Assembly (NCBI RefSeq): GCF_029266855.1
Contig: NZ_JAQSWB010000001.1
Location: 186,001-250,000, forward strand
DNA: 64,000 bases
Reading direction: 5' to 3'
Source: Fluviicola sp.
GTDB taxonomy: Bacteria; Bacteroidota; Bacteroidia; Flavobacteriales_D; Crocinitomicaceae
This document shows positions 9,074 through 17,375 of this stretch, one piece after another (position 1 is the stretch's first letter; the number at the start of each line of letters is the position of its first letter). The notes under the pieces were generated by a model that saw nothing but the letters and a program-made list of their open reading frames with translations, was not told the DNA's origin and made no database searches. A program made the translations under genes and the position numbers.

Positions 9074-10540
9074 TTAGTTTGCCTTTGGTAAATAATATAA
9101 AATGATTCGGTTGTCCTGAGTCAAATACTTTTTGGCAACACGCTGAATGTCTTCGCGAGTAATGCTCATGTAGATATCCATCTGTTTGTTGATTAATTCA
9201 GTATTTCCGAAATACATTTTGTTTTGAGCTAAATTTTCAGCAATTCCTGCTACTGTTGAGTTGGAACTTACAATTTGATTTTCAAACTGGTTGCGCACCG
9301 CCTGGAACTCTTCTTCAGAAATTAAGTTATCCTGGATCGATTTGATTTGTTCGTCCAATGATTTTTCCAAATCCTCCACTTTCGTTCCGTTTGCCGCAAT
9401 TGCAGCAACGATACCCAATCCCGGATCTTCCATATTGAATGCAAAAGAGAAAGCAGCAACAGCTTGTTGTTTTTTCTCAACGATCTCTTTATTCATGCGG
9501 GAAGAATTACTTCCGGATAAAACAGCATTTAATAATTCGATGGCTGCAAAATCCTTGTCTGTTTCTTTCGGGAATTTGTAACCCATAAATACAGCAGGTA
9601 ATTGAATATTATCGTAAACAGTTTCTCTTACAACTCCGCTGATCGGCTCAAAAGTAGCGTTCGGTTTCGGAACCACACAAGGCATAGCGCTGTATTTTTT
9701 CAGCAATTCTTTTGCCTTAGGGTCTGTAGGATTATTAAAGTTTTTCGGATCAAAAGCCAGTTTCTCCACACCGTATTTTGTTTTGAAATCTCCTTCACCC
9801 AGGTTCTCATAATCACGGAACAGGTTGATAGCTTCTCCTTTCGGAACTGAAGCGAAGTATTTATCGATCCATTTTTTCGTTTGATCGATATTGATATCTC
9901 CTGCAATAGAAAGTATTGCATTGGAAGGCACATAAAATGTGTGGTAGAAATTAACATAATCAATTTCCTGTGCAGCATTCAGATCTTCCATACTTCCGAT
10001 CGGAACCCAACGGTAAGGATGGTTCTTGTAAGCCAGCTTAAACAGGTTTTCCATGAAAGTTGCGTACGGCTGATTGTCTACACGCTGTCTTTTCTCTTCT
10101 TTTACAACTTCACGTTGCGTATCAACACCTGTTTGATCTACTTTGGCATGCAGCAAACGCTCACTTTCCAGCCACAATCCCAATTCCAATTGGTTTGAAG
10201 GAAGGATTTCGTAATAGTAAGTTCTGTCCTGGCTTGTATTTGCATTCAGGGCGCCACCATTTTTCTCCACTAATTCCGAGTATTCTCCTCTTTTAATATT
10301 GGTGGAACCTTCAAATAGTAAATGCTCAAAAAAGTGTGCAAATCCTGTTCTGGAAGGATTTTCGTTTTTTGAACCTACGTGATACATTACTGAAACAGCT
10401 ACAATTGGAGTAGCGTGCTCTTCATGCAAGATAACATGCATTCCGTTTGCCAGGTCATATTCGATGTATTTCACTTTCTCCTGGGAGAAGCTATAGATCG
10501 AAGATGAAAGCAACAATGCTGTAAAAAGACTTTTTTTCAT
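9074..10540 (-). CDS. M16 family zinc metallopeptidase (catalytic subunit)
   Basis: 488 residues, signal peptide MKKSLFTALLLSSSIYSFSQ. The zinc motif HFFEH is at residues 69-73 within GFAHFFEHLLFEG, and an acidic stretch REVVKEEKRQRVDN about 75 residues later supplies the third zinc ligand in this family. Two M16 domains fill the protein. It is first in a two-gene operon with the M16 protein lacking the motif, and the two probably assemble into one periplasmic peptidase degrading peptides or processing secreted proteins. Length is usual for M16B. Confidence 0.92.
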   Translation of the reverse strand: MKKSLFTALLLSSSIYSFSQEKVKYIEYDLANGMHVILHEEHATPIVAVSVMYHVGSKNENPSRTGFAHFFEHLLFEGSTNIKRGEYSELVEKNGGALNANTSQDRTYYYEILPSNQLELGLWLESERLLHAKVDQTGVDTQREVVKEEKRQRVDNQPYATFMENLFKLAYKNHPYRWVPIGSMEDLNAAQEIDYVNFYHTFYVPSNAILSIAGDINIDQTKKWIDKYFASVPKGEAINLFRDYENLGEGDFKTKYGVEKLAFDPKNFNNPTDPKAKELLKKYSAMPCVVPKPNATFEPISGVVRETVYDNIQLPAVFMGYKFPKETDKDFAAIELLNAVLSGSNSSRMNKEIVEKKQQAVAAFSFAFNMEDPGLGIVAAIAANGTKVEDLEKSLDEQIKSIQDNLISEEEFQAVRNQFENQIVSSNSTVAGIAENLAQNKMYFGNTELINKQMDIYMSITREDIQRVAKKYLTQDNRIILYYLPKAN

Positions 10541-10815
10541 GTTGAATTTTTCGACTTGTTTTTACGAAAATAACAACAAATATTGCTTTACAATCAATTA
10601 GATGAATTTCGGATATAAAACTGGACGAACGGCATTTATCTAATTACGAATGCCGAATTATGAATTGCGAATGCGGTTTACTTCGAAATTCAAAACTTTA
10701 ATGATGTGATAAGGAATCGATAATAAAGGTAATTCTTAATCCATGATCTCTAATTCGTGCATTCGGACCTCGGAATTCGGAATTAATTAGCATGGTTTTT
10801 GCTATCTTCGGTTCC

Positions 10816-11898
10816 ATGAAATTATTGACTCTTTGCTCATTGCTTCTTTCAAGTGGTCTTTTTGCCCAGAAGCAGACAGTTTTTGCCTATATGGATTATA
10901 ATAACTTTTTCCATTCGTTTAAAGACGGGTATTTTAACCAGGTTGATCACCAGGCAGTAAGCGGTATTGCTTATGGAGATGAAGTTATTGCTTATTACAA
11001 TAATCAGCGCGATTTTAAAATCTATGACGGAACATTTTCAAGAGTAATGACGAATCAGCCTGCTGTTTTTAAAATTTCAGATCACATGGCTGCATGGAAT
11101 ATCGGTCAGCTTCTTTATTATTACGAGAACGGAAAACCTCACAACCTGACTTCTTTTGGTGGAGACTATTGGGTCACGGATTCGTTAATTACATACCAGG
11201 ATTTACGTTACAATTCATTGAATGTCGTATACCAGGGTAAAATTTCAACATTGGTTCAAAGTACAACAGCACTTCCTGTCCCGGTTGTTCAGGGAGATAA
11301 TTTGCTTGTGTTTAAAGATAACGGAGATATTTACAAGGTTTTTTACAGAGGTCAGATCTATGATCTTGGAACGTATAACGGAACAGAATTTGAGTTTTTT
11401 GCCGGAACAGATATCCTTGGATTCAATGATCCGCAAACACGCACATTTGCTGTTTTCCAGGATGGTGAGTTTTTGGATGTGGAAGAATTCAGAGCTCCGA
11501 AAGTAAAGGCAGGAAGAGGTTTCGTAGCTTACGAAGACCTGCAGGGAAACCTGAAATACTATGGAAAAGGAAAATACGAGACCTTAAGTTCTTTTGCCCA
11601 GTTCTGGGATGCAAAGGATGATTTGGTTGTTTGGGGAGATGCAAACACCACGTACCAGTTTTACAAAGGAGAAAAGAAGAACCTGGCAAATTTTGTAGTG
11701 AAAGAATGGCAAATGAAAAACGATGTCGTTGCATTCCGTACCCTGATGGGCGGAGTCGGTGCATCGATCGGAGGAGTGTATAAAGAAGTAACTACTATTA
11801 ATAATACGGATTTCATCATTAACGGACACGGAGTAATGGTGACACTTCCGAACCGGGCAGTGATGGTTCTGTATAACGGACGGATCTACCGGGATTAA
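10816..11898 (+). CDS. Secreted protein of unknown function, aromatic-rich repeats
   Basis: 360 residues from ATG 10816, chosen because it opens a signal peptide (MKLLTLCSLLLSSGLFAQ); the in-frame ATG at 10792 would add eight residues before it. The mature part is rich in Tyr, Phe, Asp and Asn and repeats short units such as YYNNQRDFKIYDG, YYYENGKPHNL, VFKDNGDIYKVFYRGQIYDL and YYGKGKYETL. This suggests a beta-propeller or beta-solenoid. There is no T9SS tail and no lipobox, so it is probably periplasmic. A TATCTTCG sequence (10803-10810) resembles a -7 element directly before the start. Function unknown. Confidence 0.75.
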   Translation: MKLLTLCSLLLSSGLFAQKQTVFAYMDYNNFFHSFKDGYFNQVDHQAVSGIAYGDEVIAYYNNQRDFKIYDGTFSRVMTNQPAVFKISDHMAAWNIGQLLYYYENGKPHNLTSFGGDYWVTDSLITYQDLRYNSLNVVYQGKISTLVQSTTALPVPVVQGDNLLVFKDNGDIYKVFYRGQIYDLGTYNGTEFEFFAGTDILGFNDPQTRTFAVFQDGEFLDVEEFRAPKVKAGRGFVAYEDLQGNLKYYGKGKYETLSSFAQFWDAKDDLVVWGDANTTYQFYKGEKKNLANFVVKEWQMKNDVVAFRTLMGGVGASIGGVYKEVTTINNTDFIINGHGVMVTLPNRAVMVLYNGRIYRD

Positions 11899-12012
11899 GG
11901 TCACTTCGACTTCCATGGACGCTTAGGTCAAGGTTTTCAACGCTCCATGCCCTTTGTTTCTTGACTAATCTTCTTCATGAAAGTTGACTGAGTGGAATCG
12001 AAGTCAACTTTC
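11899..12012. repeat. Intergenic hairpin repeat, one long and one short copy
   Basis: Bases 11899-11948 are the reverse complement of the repeat found twice at 41195-41312 (core 'GAGCGTTGAAAACCTTGACC' on the opposite strand). Bases 11979-12012 are a short relative: an 11-bp stem GAAAGTTGACT / AGTCAACTTTC around GAGTGGAATCGA. Both variants share ends of the type ACTGAG...TCGAAGT. They occupy the 3' flank of the preceding gene. Confidence 0.75.
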
Positions 12013-12043
12013 GGAATTTTAACGTAATCACTTTTGAATTTTT

Positions 12044-12061
12044 AATTTTGCCTTTTGAATT
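12044..12061. repeat. 18-bp word shared in inverted orientation with 22924-22941
   Basis: AATTTTGCCTTTTGAATT occurs here and, as its exact reverse complement, at 22924-22941. Both are intergenic and surrounded by similar AT-rich text. Probably a small dispersed element or relic. Confidence 0.5.
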
Positions 12062-12066
12062 AGTAG

Positions 12067-12074
12067 TATCTTTG
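12067..12074 (+). promoter_or_regulatory. Candidate -7 element TATCTTTG for the DUF4494-pdxH-M16 unit
   Basis: Exact match to the Bacteroidota TAnnTTTG -7 consensus, 21 bases before ATG 12096. A TTTG at 12047-12050 lies 16 bases upstream, shorter than the usual spacing of about 19-20 bases, so the -33 assignment is weak. Confidence 0.45.
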
Positions 12075-12095
12075 TTTCTCTAAAAAATTTGATAA

Positions 12096-12698
12096 ATGAA
12101 TAGTTGGTTTACCGTTAAGGTTAAATATACAAAGCAGCTGGAAGATGGTACTTTCAAGCGCGTTTCAGAACCCTATTTAGTGGCTGCAATGACATTCACT
12201 GATGCGGAAGCGAGAATTTACGAAGAATTGGGGAGCCTGATCCGCGGTGAGTTCGTAGTAACGGGCATTACCAGAACAGATTTCCATGATATTTTCCATT
12301 ATGAAGATGCTGATGTCTGGTATAAGTGTAAAATCACTTACGAAGCCGGAGGAGATGGTGGAGAAGAGGGTGCAAAAGCGAAGAAGGTATCTCAAAACTT
12401 TATTGTTACGGCTCATTCCGTGAAAGATGCTTTTGAGCGTTTGAAAGAAAGTTTGGGTGGTATGATGATTGATTATGTGATCCCATCCATTATTATTTCG
12501 CCGATCGTAGATGTTTTTCCTTTCGGAGATGAATCTGAAGACCGCGTAGCTGTTGACTTTGAAAAACAAGTGAAAGCAGAAGTTGCTGAACATGCACTTG
12601 GAACAAAAACGGTATTTTCAGCTCCCGGATCTGACGTAGATGAATTCGCAGATGATGAAGATTCTGTTATTGACGATCAATTCGGAGAAGAGGAATAA
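12096..12698 (+). CDS. DUF4494 domain-containing protein
   Basis: 200 residues. The N-terminal 150 residues match the Bacteroidota family DUF4494, recognisable by MNSWFTVKVKYTKQLEDG and the SEPYLVAAMTFTDAEARIYE block. The last 50 residues are acidic and low in complexity (DEFADDEDSVIDDQFGEEE). No signal peptide or membrane segment, so cytoplasmic. It is the first gene of a tight unit: pdxH follows after 3 bases and an M16 peptidase gene after 3 more. No function is known to me for the family; co-occurrence with pdxH is the only hint. Confidence 0.85.
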   Translation: MNSWFTVKVKYTKQLEDGTFKRVSEPYLVAAMTFTDAEARIYEELGSLIRGEFVVTGITRTDFHDIFHYEDADVWYKCKITYEAGGDGGEEGAKAKKVSQNFIVTAHSVKDAFERLKESLGGMMIDYVIPSIIISPIVDVFPFGDESEDRVAVDFEKQVKAEVAEHALGTKTVFSAPGSDVDEFADDEDSVIDDQFGEEE

Positions 12699-12701
12699 GG
12701 A

Positions 12702-13349
12702 ATGGATGACTTTCTGAATGTAATTCGAAACGACCATCATCAATTCGACAAGGGGAAGCTGGAAGATCATTTTGGCAACGAACCTTTTGCTCTCATGGCA
12801 AGATGGTTGAGAGAGGCTATTGAAAAACCGGCCTCGGAACCCAATGCGATGATGGTTTCAACTTTGGGCCTGGATGGTTTTCCGAGAACCCGGGTGGTTT
12901 ACTGGAAAGAATTATTGGAAGAAGGAATTGTTTTTTATACCAATTACAACAGCGATAAGGGAAGGGCAATAGATGCCTATCCCCAGGTACATGCTTTATT
13001 GTACTGGCCGGAATTGGAGCGACAAATCAGTATTACCGGACTTGCAGAGAAAGTTCCCGCTGAAATGAGCGATGCGTATTTTGAATCGCGGCCGCGAGGA
13101 AGTAAGCTGGGAGCCTGGGCATCTCAGCAGAGCCAATTACTGACGTCAAGAGATGAACTGGAGAAAAGAGTAGGAGAATACGCTGAAAAATTTCCGGATT
13201 TTGTCCCGAGACCCGAACATTGGGGAGGTTATTTGATTAAACCGATCAACGTGGAATTCTGGCAGGGGAGACCATCCCGATTGCATGACCGCATTGTTTT
13301 TAATTTGAAACCGGACAATTCTTGGGAATTATATCGCAAGAATCCTTAA
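12702..13349 (+). CDS. pdxH: Pyridoxamine 5'-phosphate oxidase
   Basis: 215 residues, the usual length. PdxH uses FMN and oxygen to oxidise pyridoxine or pyridoxamine phosphate to pyridoxal 5'-phosphate, the last step of vitamin B6 synthesis and salvage. Family marks visible are MMVSTLGLDGFPRTRVVYWK, FYTNYNSDKGRAI (FMN phosphate contacts), SRPRGSKLGAWASQQS and the C-terminal EFWQGRPSRLHDR followed by W-x-LYRKNP. Cytoplasmic dimer. Second gene in a three-gene unit with 3-base spacings on both sides, so translation is probably coupled. Confidence 0.96.
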   Translation: MDDFLNVIRNDHHQFDKGKLEDHFGNEPFALMARWLREAIEKPASEPNAMMVSTLGLDGFPRTRVVYWKELLEEGIVFYTNYNSDKGRAIDAYPQVHALLYWPELERQISITGLAEKVPAEMSDAYFESRPRGSKLGAWASQQSQLLTSRDELEKRVGEYAEKFPDFVPRPEHWGGYLIKPINVEFWQGRPSRLHDRIVFNLKPDNSWELYRKNP

Positions 13350-13352
13350 CGA

Positions 13353-14597
13353 ATGATTGAATTATTACCTCATATTTATACTCTTTCAAATGGGTTGCGG
13401 CTGGTGTATTTACATACCGGTTCTCCTGTTGCCCATTTGGGAGTCACGGTTCTGGCAGGTTCAAGATTTGAAGAAGATCATGAAATTGGCTTGGCACATT
13501 TCTTAGAACACAGCATTTTCAAAGGAACCGGTAAACGAAGAGCTTTTCATATTTTATCCCGCCTGGATTCAGTGGGAGGAGAATTGAACGCTTACACCAC
13601 AAAGGAGGAGATTTGCCTGTATGCTTCTTTTGTGAAGACACACCTGAATCGTGCAGCCGAGTTGCTTTCTGATATTGCTATCAACAGTAACTTTCCGGAG
13701 AAAGAGATCCAAAAGGAGAAAGAAATTGTACTGGACGAGTTGAATTCGTATTTGGATAATCCTAGTGATAAAATCTTTGATGATTATGAAGCACTGATCT
13801 TTCCGAATCACCCGCTTGGAAACAATATTCTCGGAACACCCGAATCCGTTCAGTCTTTTAGCAGAGAATCTTTGAAAAGCTATGTCGAGAAGTTTTTCTT
13901 TACAGAGAATGCAGTTATTTCTTTTGTAGGAGATATTCCCTTGAATACATTGGTCAAATGCCTGGAAAAACATTTTCATTCGATGCCTTCCGGAAAGGTA
14001 AAAGCAACACCGCGACCATTTGACACGTATGTACCTGTTAAGAAAAGAGTAGAAGAAGGAAATTACCAGGCCCATGCAATTATTGGCGGGATTGCTCCCG
14101 GTTACAATAGTGAACACCGAAGAGGAATGACTATGCTGACGAATGTTTTAGGAGGTCCTGCTATGAATTCCCGGTTGATTCTTTCTGTTCGTGAAAAATA
14201 CGGTTATACGTACAATATTGAAGCACAGTATTCCCCTTATCCGGATTTGGGTTATTGGTCTATTTACTTTGGAACAGATCAAAAGTACCTGGCTAAAACC
14301 ATGAAGATCATTTATTCCGAATTGAAGAAGTTGCGCGAAATCCCATTAACAGCAAAGCAGTTATATCAGGCAAAAGAGCAGTTAAAAGGTCATATCGCTT
14401 TGTCTTTGGATTCAAATTTAGGTTTGATGCAGGGCTTGGGAAAATCATTGCTGCTGTTCAACCAGATCGATACGATCCAGGAAATGTATGCCGGGATTGA
14501 CAAATTGACCAGTGAAGAATTGCAGGAAATAGCTCAAACGTATTTCAGGGAGGAGAATATTTCGGAGTTGATCTATGATGTAAAGCTGGATTCATGA
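13353..14597 (+). CDS. M16 family zinc metallopeptidase, cytoplasmic type
   Basis: 414 residues without a signal peptide. Intact zinc motif HFLEH at residues 49-53 (GLAHFLEHSIFKGTG) and the downstream glutamate region EKEIQKEKEIVLDELNSY. The C-terminal M16 half is present (GGPAMNSRLILSVREKYGYTYNIEA). The length fits the single-chain M16B processing-peptidase type (YmxG/PepR-like). It follows pdxH by 3 bases. A hairpin overlaps its stop codon (14592-14613). This is a third M16 gene in the window and, unlike the pair at 6983-10540, appears to be cytoplasmic and self-sufficient. Confidence 0.92.
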   Translation: MIELLPHIYTLSNGLRLVYLHTGSPVAHLGVTVLAGSRFEEDHEIGLAHFLEHSIFKGTGKRRAFHILSRLDSVGGELNAYTTKEEICLYASFVKTHLNRAAELLSDIAINSNFPEKEIQKEKEIVLDELNSYLDNPSDKIFDDYEALIFPNHPLGNNILGTPESVQSFSRESLKSYVEKFFFTENAVISFVGDIPLNTLVKCLEKHFHSMPSGKVKATPRPFDTYVPVKKRVEEGNYQAHAIIGGIAPGYNSEHRRGMTMLTNVLGGPAMNSRLILSVREKYGYTYNIEAQYSPYPDLGYWSIYFGTDQKYLAKTMKIIYSELKKLREIPLTAKQLYQAKEQLKGHIALSLDSNLGLMQGLGKSLLLFNQIDTIQEMYAGIDKLTSEELQEIAQTYFREENISELIYDVKLDS

Positions 14598-14613
14598 TAT
14601 TGTGATATCATGA
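14592..14613 (+). other. Perfect 9-bp hairpin overlapping an M16 stop codon
   Basis: TCATGATAT-TGTG-ATATCATGA; the stop TGA (14595-14597) lies in the 5' arm. There is no T-run, so it is more likely an mRNA 3' stability hairpin than a terminator. Confidence 0.5.
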
Positions 14614-14721
14614 TATTATTATTTCGTGATATAACGAAGAGCTTTTTACATTCTTGAAATCCTAAATATAATCACACAATTTATTTATCGTTTTTTATAC
14701 CTGTTCCAGATGAATTGAAAC

Positions 14722-14729
14722 TAACTTTG
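14722..14729 (+). promoter_or_regulatory. Candidate -7 element TAACTTTG for the thioredoxin-fold gene
   Basis: Exact TAnnTTTG match 19 bases before ATG 14749. No convincing -33 box was seen at the expected distance. Confidence 0.4.
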
Positions 14730-14748
14730 ATCATTCAAATTTAGGATC

Positions 14749-15330
14749 ATGACGTTTCAAACTTATTTAGAACAATTCGAACAAATTCTAAACTCACCCA
14801 ATCCACCGGCACCATACGATAACCCGGATTACTTCAATTATACGAAGCTAAACTGGTCGCGGATGAATCGATGGATGAAAAAAGGAGAAATCCTTCCGCA
14901 TGTAAAAGAGAAAATCGAGGCAATTAAGAAAGCACAGGAATGGATCGTAATTACGGAACCCTGGTGTGGGGATGCGGCGCATATTGTACCGTTTATCCAA
15001 ATGATGGCAGATCTGAATCCTTTGATCCGGATCGATTTTGAGCTAAGGGATTCAGAACCCAATCGTATCCAGGATTATTTGACAAACGGAGGCAAGGCAA
15101 TTCCGAAATTGATCATCCGAAATACAAATGGGGATCGCATGTCGCCAATAGCTTCAGCGACGGCACAAGATTTGGCGACCTGGGGACCACGTCCTGCCGA
15201 GTGCCAGGAATTATACACAAAAATGCACGCAAGCCAGGCGTCGTTTGAAGAAGTGAAGATTCAACTTCAGAATTGGTACAATGAGCACCAGGGAGTAGAA
15301 ATCCAGGAAGAGATTGCGGCTTTGTTATAA
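14749..15330 (+). CDS. Thioredoxin-fold family protein with a single active-site cysteine
   Basis: 193 residues, cytoplasmic. The thioredoxin strand-loop-helix is visible in WIVITEPWCGDAAHIVPFI; the motif is WCGDA instead of CxxC, so only the N-terminal cysteine remains. A cis-proline strand (KAIPKLIIR) and a Trp-Gly-Pro-Arg-Pro block follow, typical of a small Bacteroidota/Firmicutes thioredoxin-like family. One cysteine argues against a dithiol reductase; it may act in thiol transfer or be non-catalytic. The stop overlaps the stop region of the convergent trmN6 gene by 6 bases. Confidence 0.82.
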   Translation: MTFQTYLEQFEQILNSPNPPAPYDNPDYFNYTKLNWSRMNRWMKKGEILPHVKEKIEAIKKAQEWIVITEPWCGDAAHIVPFIQMMADLNPLIRIDFELRDSEPNRIQDYLTNGGKAIPKLIIRNTNGDRMSPIASATAQDLATWGPRPAECQELYTKMHASQASFEEVKIQLQNWYNEHQGVEIQEEIAALL

Positions 15331-16026
15331 AGAACGGTCGTGAAATTCTTTCGTCAGTACTTTATATTCCTCAGTATACGAGCCGTCTTCAGTTCTGATG
15401 CATAAGGAGGAAATTCGCAGTTCAGAAGCCTTTTTCTCAAACGATAGAATAACGCGTGTTGCTTTGTCGGGTTTCCCGAAAATTGTAATGAGATCAGAAA
15501 CAAATAAGTCGTTCGCTTTTGCCAGTTGAATGAGTTGCTCCTTGCTTTCAAAAGGAACAATGATCCATGCTTTTCCATCTTTACTTAACAATCTTGCAAT
15601 GGATTGAATTAACTCTAAAAAGGAAAGACTTTCCGTGTGACGTGCTAATGATTTGTCCGCATCCGGATTTTTGGAACTGTTTTCGAAGAAAGGGGGATTG
15701 CTGATAATTGCATCAAATTCTCCGGCAGGCTTATAGTCCTGGATGGATTGGTTTAAGATAGAGATCTTCGATGGAAACGGATTGTTTTGAGCATTGATCT
15801 GTGCATCAGTAAAGGCTTCTTCCGAAAGCTCGATACCGGTAATTTTTTCGAATGAGAAACGCTGAGCGCACATGAGGGACAAAACCCCTGTTCCTGTTCC
15901 GATATCCAGCAGGAGTTTGGGATTTTTCCAGTTGCAAAGCGAACCGAGAAGCATGGAATCGGTGCCGACTTTTAATGCTGCGTTTTTTTGGTGGATTTGA
16001 AAGTGTTTGAAGTTAAAAACACTCAT
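15325..16026 (-). CDS. trmN6: tRNA1(Val) (adenine(37)-N6)-methyltransferase (YfiC/TrmN6 family)
   Basis: 233 residues. The SAM-binding motif LLDIGTGTGVLSLMCAQR and the adenine-N6 catalytic motif NPPFF (DAIISNPPFFENS) are both present; the N-terminus FKHFQIHQKNAALKVGTDSMLLG is diagnostic for this family. It methylates N6 of A37 next to the anticodon of one tRNA-Val. The start overlaps the rimM stop by 4 bases (ATGA), so it is translationally coupled to rimM. In many bacteria the gene after rimM is trmD; here another tRNA methyltransferase takes that place. Confidence 0.92.
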   Translation of the reverse strand: MSVFNFKHFQIHQKNAALKVGTDSMLLGSLCNWKNPKLLLDIGTGTGVLSLMCAQRFSFEKITGIELSEEAFTDAQINAQNNPFPSKISILNQSIQDYKPAGEFDAIISNPPFFENSSKNPDADKSLARHTESLSFLELIQSIARLLSKDGKAWIIVPFESKEQLIQLAKANDLFVSDLITIFGKPDKATRVILSFEKKASELRISSLCIRTEDGSYTEEYKVLTKEFHDRSL

Positions 16027-16553
16027 TCTCCCATATACATTTCAATCAATCCTTCGGGAGAAGTTACGTGAATTGTTTTTGCTTTTCGATCGACCTTTTG
16101 TACAAGTCCGTCAATGAATGGAATCAGGATTTCTTTTTCCCCGTTCATTACCTGGATCAATGGATTTACATTGTTGTCAATCACTTGCTCAACAATTCCA
16201 ACTTCCCCGTAACGCGTATCATGTAACTTGAAACCGATGATCTCGTGGTCGTAGAAATGCTTATCGTCCAGCGGTGGGAGGATTGATAATGGAAGGTAGC
16301 AGCTTTTGCGAAGAATCATCTTTGCGTCGTTCTCAGAATCGACCCCTTCTAATTTCACAGCTGCAAAACCTTTATTTTTTAATGTAAAGGACTTAACAAA
16401 AAAGGGCGTAAGTTGTCCGTTGATATCGATGAAGAATGCATCGAGTGTTCGGTAATCTTCCGGATTGGTTACATCTAAAAAAAGCGAAACTTCACCTTTG
16501 TATCCGTGAAGTTTCGCAATATAACCAAGTTGAAAGCAATCAGAATGTTGCAT
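16023..16553 (-). CDS. rimM: Ribosome maturation factor RimM
   Basis: 176 residues, the normal size. The N-terminal RimM barrel is marked by FQLGYIAKLHGYKGEVSLFLD, the C-terminal PRC-barrel by HFYDHEIIGFKLHD and IPFIDGLVQKVDRKAKTIHV. RimM binds S19 in the 30S subunit and helps 16S rRNA processing and head maturation. It lies 18 bases downstream of rpsP and overlaps trmN6 by 4 bases, the conserved rpsP-rimM order. Confidence 0.95.
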   Translation of the reverse strand: MQHSDCFQLGYIAKLHGYKGEVSLFLDVTNPEDYRTLDAFFIDINGQLTPFFVKSFTLKNKGFAAVKLEGVDSENDAKMILRKSCYLPLSILPPLDDKHFYDHEIIGFKLHDTRYGEVGIVEQVIDNNVNPLIQVMNGEKEILIPFIDGLVQKVDRKAKTIHVTSPEGLIEMYMGE

Positions 16554-16571
16554 TGATCAACTTTTAATGAA

Positions 16572-17216
16572 TTAAGCCTTAGCTTCTCCTTCTTCTTCAG
16601 CAGCAGGAGCATCTTCAGCCGGAGCTTCAGTTGTTTCCTCAGCAGCAGCTTCAGGTGCAGTCTCTTCTGCAGGAGCTTCAGTTGCTTCTTCAGTAACAGC
16701 TTCAGGAGCAGTTTCTTCAGTTGCAGCCTCTTCCACTACAGGAGCTTCTTCAGCAGCAGGCGTGTTTTTAGCTTCAATTGCTTTTGCTTTAGCTTCGTTT
16801 GATTCAGCTTCAGCTTTCAAACGTGCAGCTTTATCAGCAACAGCGTCTTTTCCAAGACCTTCAATTTTACCTTGGATTTTAGATGCTTTATCAGCTTCCC
16901 AAGCAGAAAATTTAGTTTCTACCTGCTCTGCAGTCAAAGCTCCTTTTGTTACACCTTTCAATAGGTGATTTTTGTACAAAACTCCTTTATAAGAAAGAAT
17001 TGCACGAGCAGTATCTGACATTTCAGCTCCTGTACCAACCCATTTTAAAGTTGATTCAAAATTGATGTCAATTGTTGCCGGGTTCGTGTTCGGATTGTAA
17101 ACTCCCAATTTCTCGATGAATTTACCATCACGCTTAGCGCGAGAATCAGCTACTACCAAATGGAAAACTGCTTTTCCTTTTTTACCGTGTCTTTGCAAAC
17201 GAATACGTGTTGCCAT
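16572..17216 (-). CDS. rpsP: 30S ribosomal protein S16 with long Ala/Glu-rich tail
   Basis: 214 residues, against about 80-90 for a standard S16. Residues 1 to about 82 are the S16 core (MATRIRLQRHGKKGKAVFHLVVADSR is its start). Residues 83-145 are a charged, probably helical extension. From about 146 onward the tail is low-complexity Ala-Glu-Pro-Thr (blocks like EETAPEA and EEATEAP repeated). Extended S16 proteins are common in Bacteroidota. The tail is encoded by short DNA repeats and probably varies in length between strains. A consensus promoter and a leader hairpin lie upstream (17231-17320). Confidence 0.95.
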   Translation of the reverse strand: MATRIRLQRHGKKGKAVFHLVVADSRAKRDGKFIEKLGVYNPNTNPATIDINFESTLKWVGTGAEMSDTARAILSYKGVLYKNHLLKGVTKGALTAEQVETKFSAWEADKASKIQGKIEGLGKDAVADKAARLKAEAESNEAKAKAIEAKNTPAAEEAPVVEEAATEETAPEAVTEEATEAPAEETAPEAAAEETTEAPAEDAPAAEEEGEAKA

Positions 17217-17230
17217 AATGTTAATTGTTT

Positions 17231-17245
17231 GAGGTACGAAACCTC
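17231..17245 (-). promoter_or_regulatory. Hairpin in the rpsP mRNA leader
   Basis: GAGGT-N5-ACCTC inverted repeat 15-29 bases before the rpsP start, inside the predicted leader RNA. Ribosomal protein leaders often bind their product; no homologous rRNA fold was checked, so this is a weak suggestion. Confidence 0.3.
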
Positions 17246-17289
17246 GGTTAAAATGAATATTAACTTCTGCTTAGCGAATAAACAGGGTG

Positions 17290-17320
17290 CAAAGATAGTA
17301 AAAGCTTCAAAATCTGCAAA
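17290..17320 (-). promoter_or_regulatory. Consensus Bacteroidota promoter of rpsP-rimM-trmN6
   Basis: On the minus strand TTTG (17320-17317), a 19-base spacer and TATCTTTG (17297-17290) match the -33/-7 consensus TTTG-N19-TAnnTTTG. Transcription would start near 17283, giving a leader of about 65 bases. Confidence 0.65.
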
Positions 17321-17321
17321 T

Positions 17322-17352
17322 AAAAAAGGGCAGGATATTTCTACCTTGCCCC
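17322..17352 (-). terminator. Intrinsic terminator of the outer-membrane beta-barrel gene
   Basis: Minus strand: GGGGCAAGG (17352-17344) pairs with CCTGCCC (17334-17328) with one bulged base, followed by TTTTTT. It lies 24 bases beyond the stop at 17376. Confidence 0.8.
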
Positions 17353-17375
17353 TTTAACCAATAATAATTTGAAGA

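Noticed and set aside
13569-14117. 182-codon frame antisense to the third M16 gene
   Set aside because: A shadow of the sense gene's codon pattern, without a start context or similarity.
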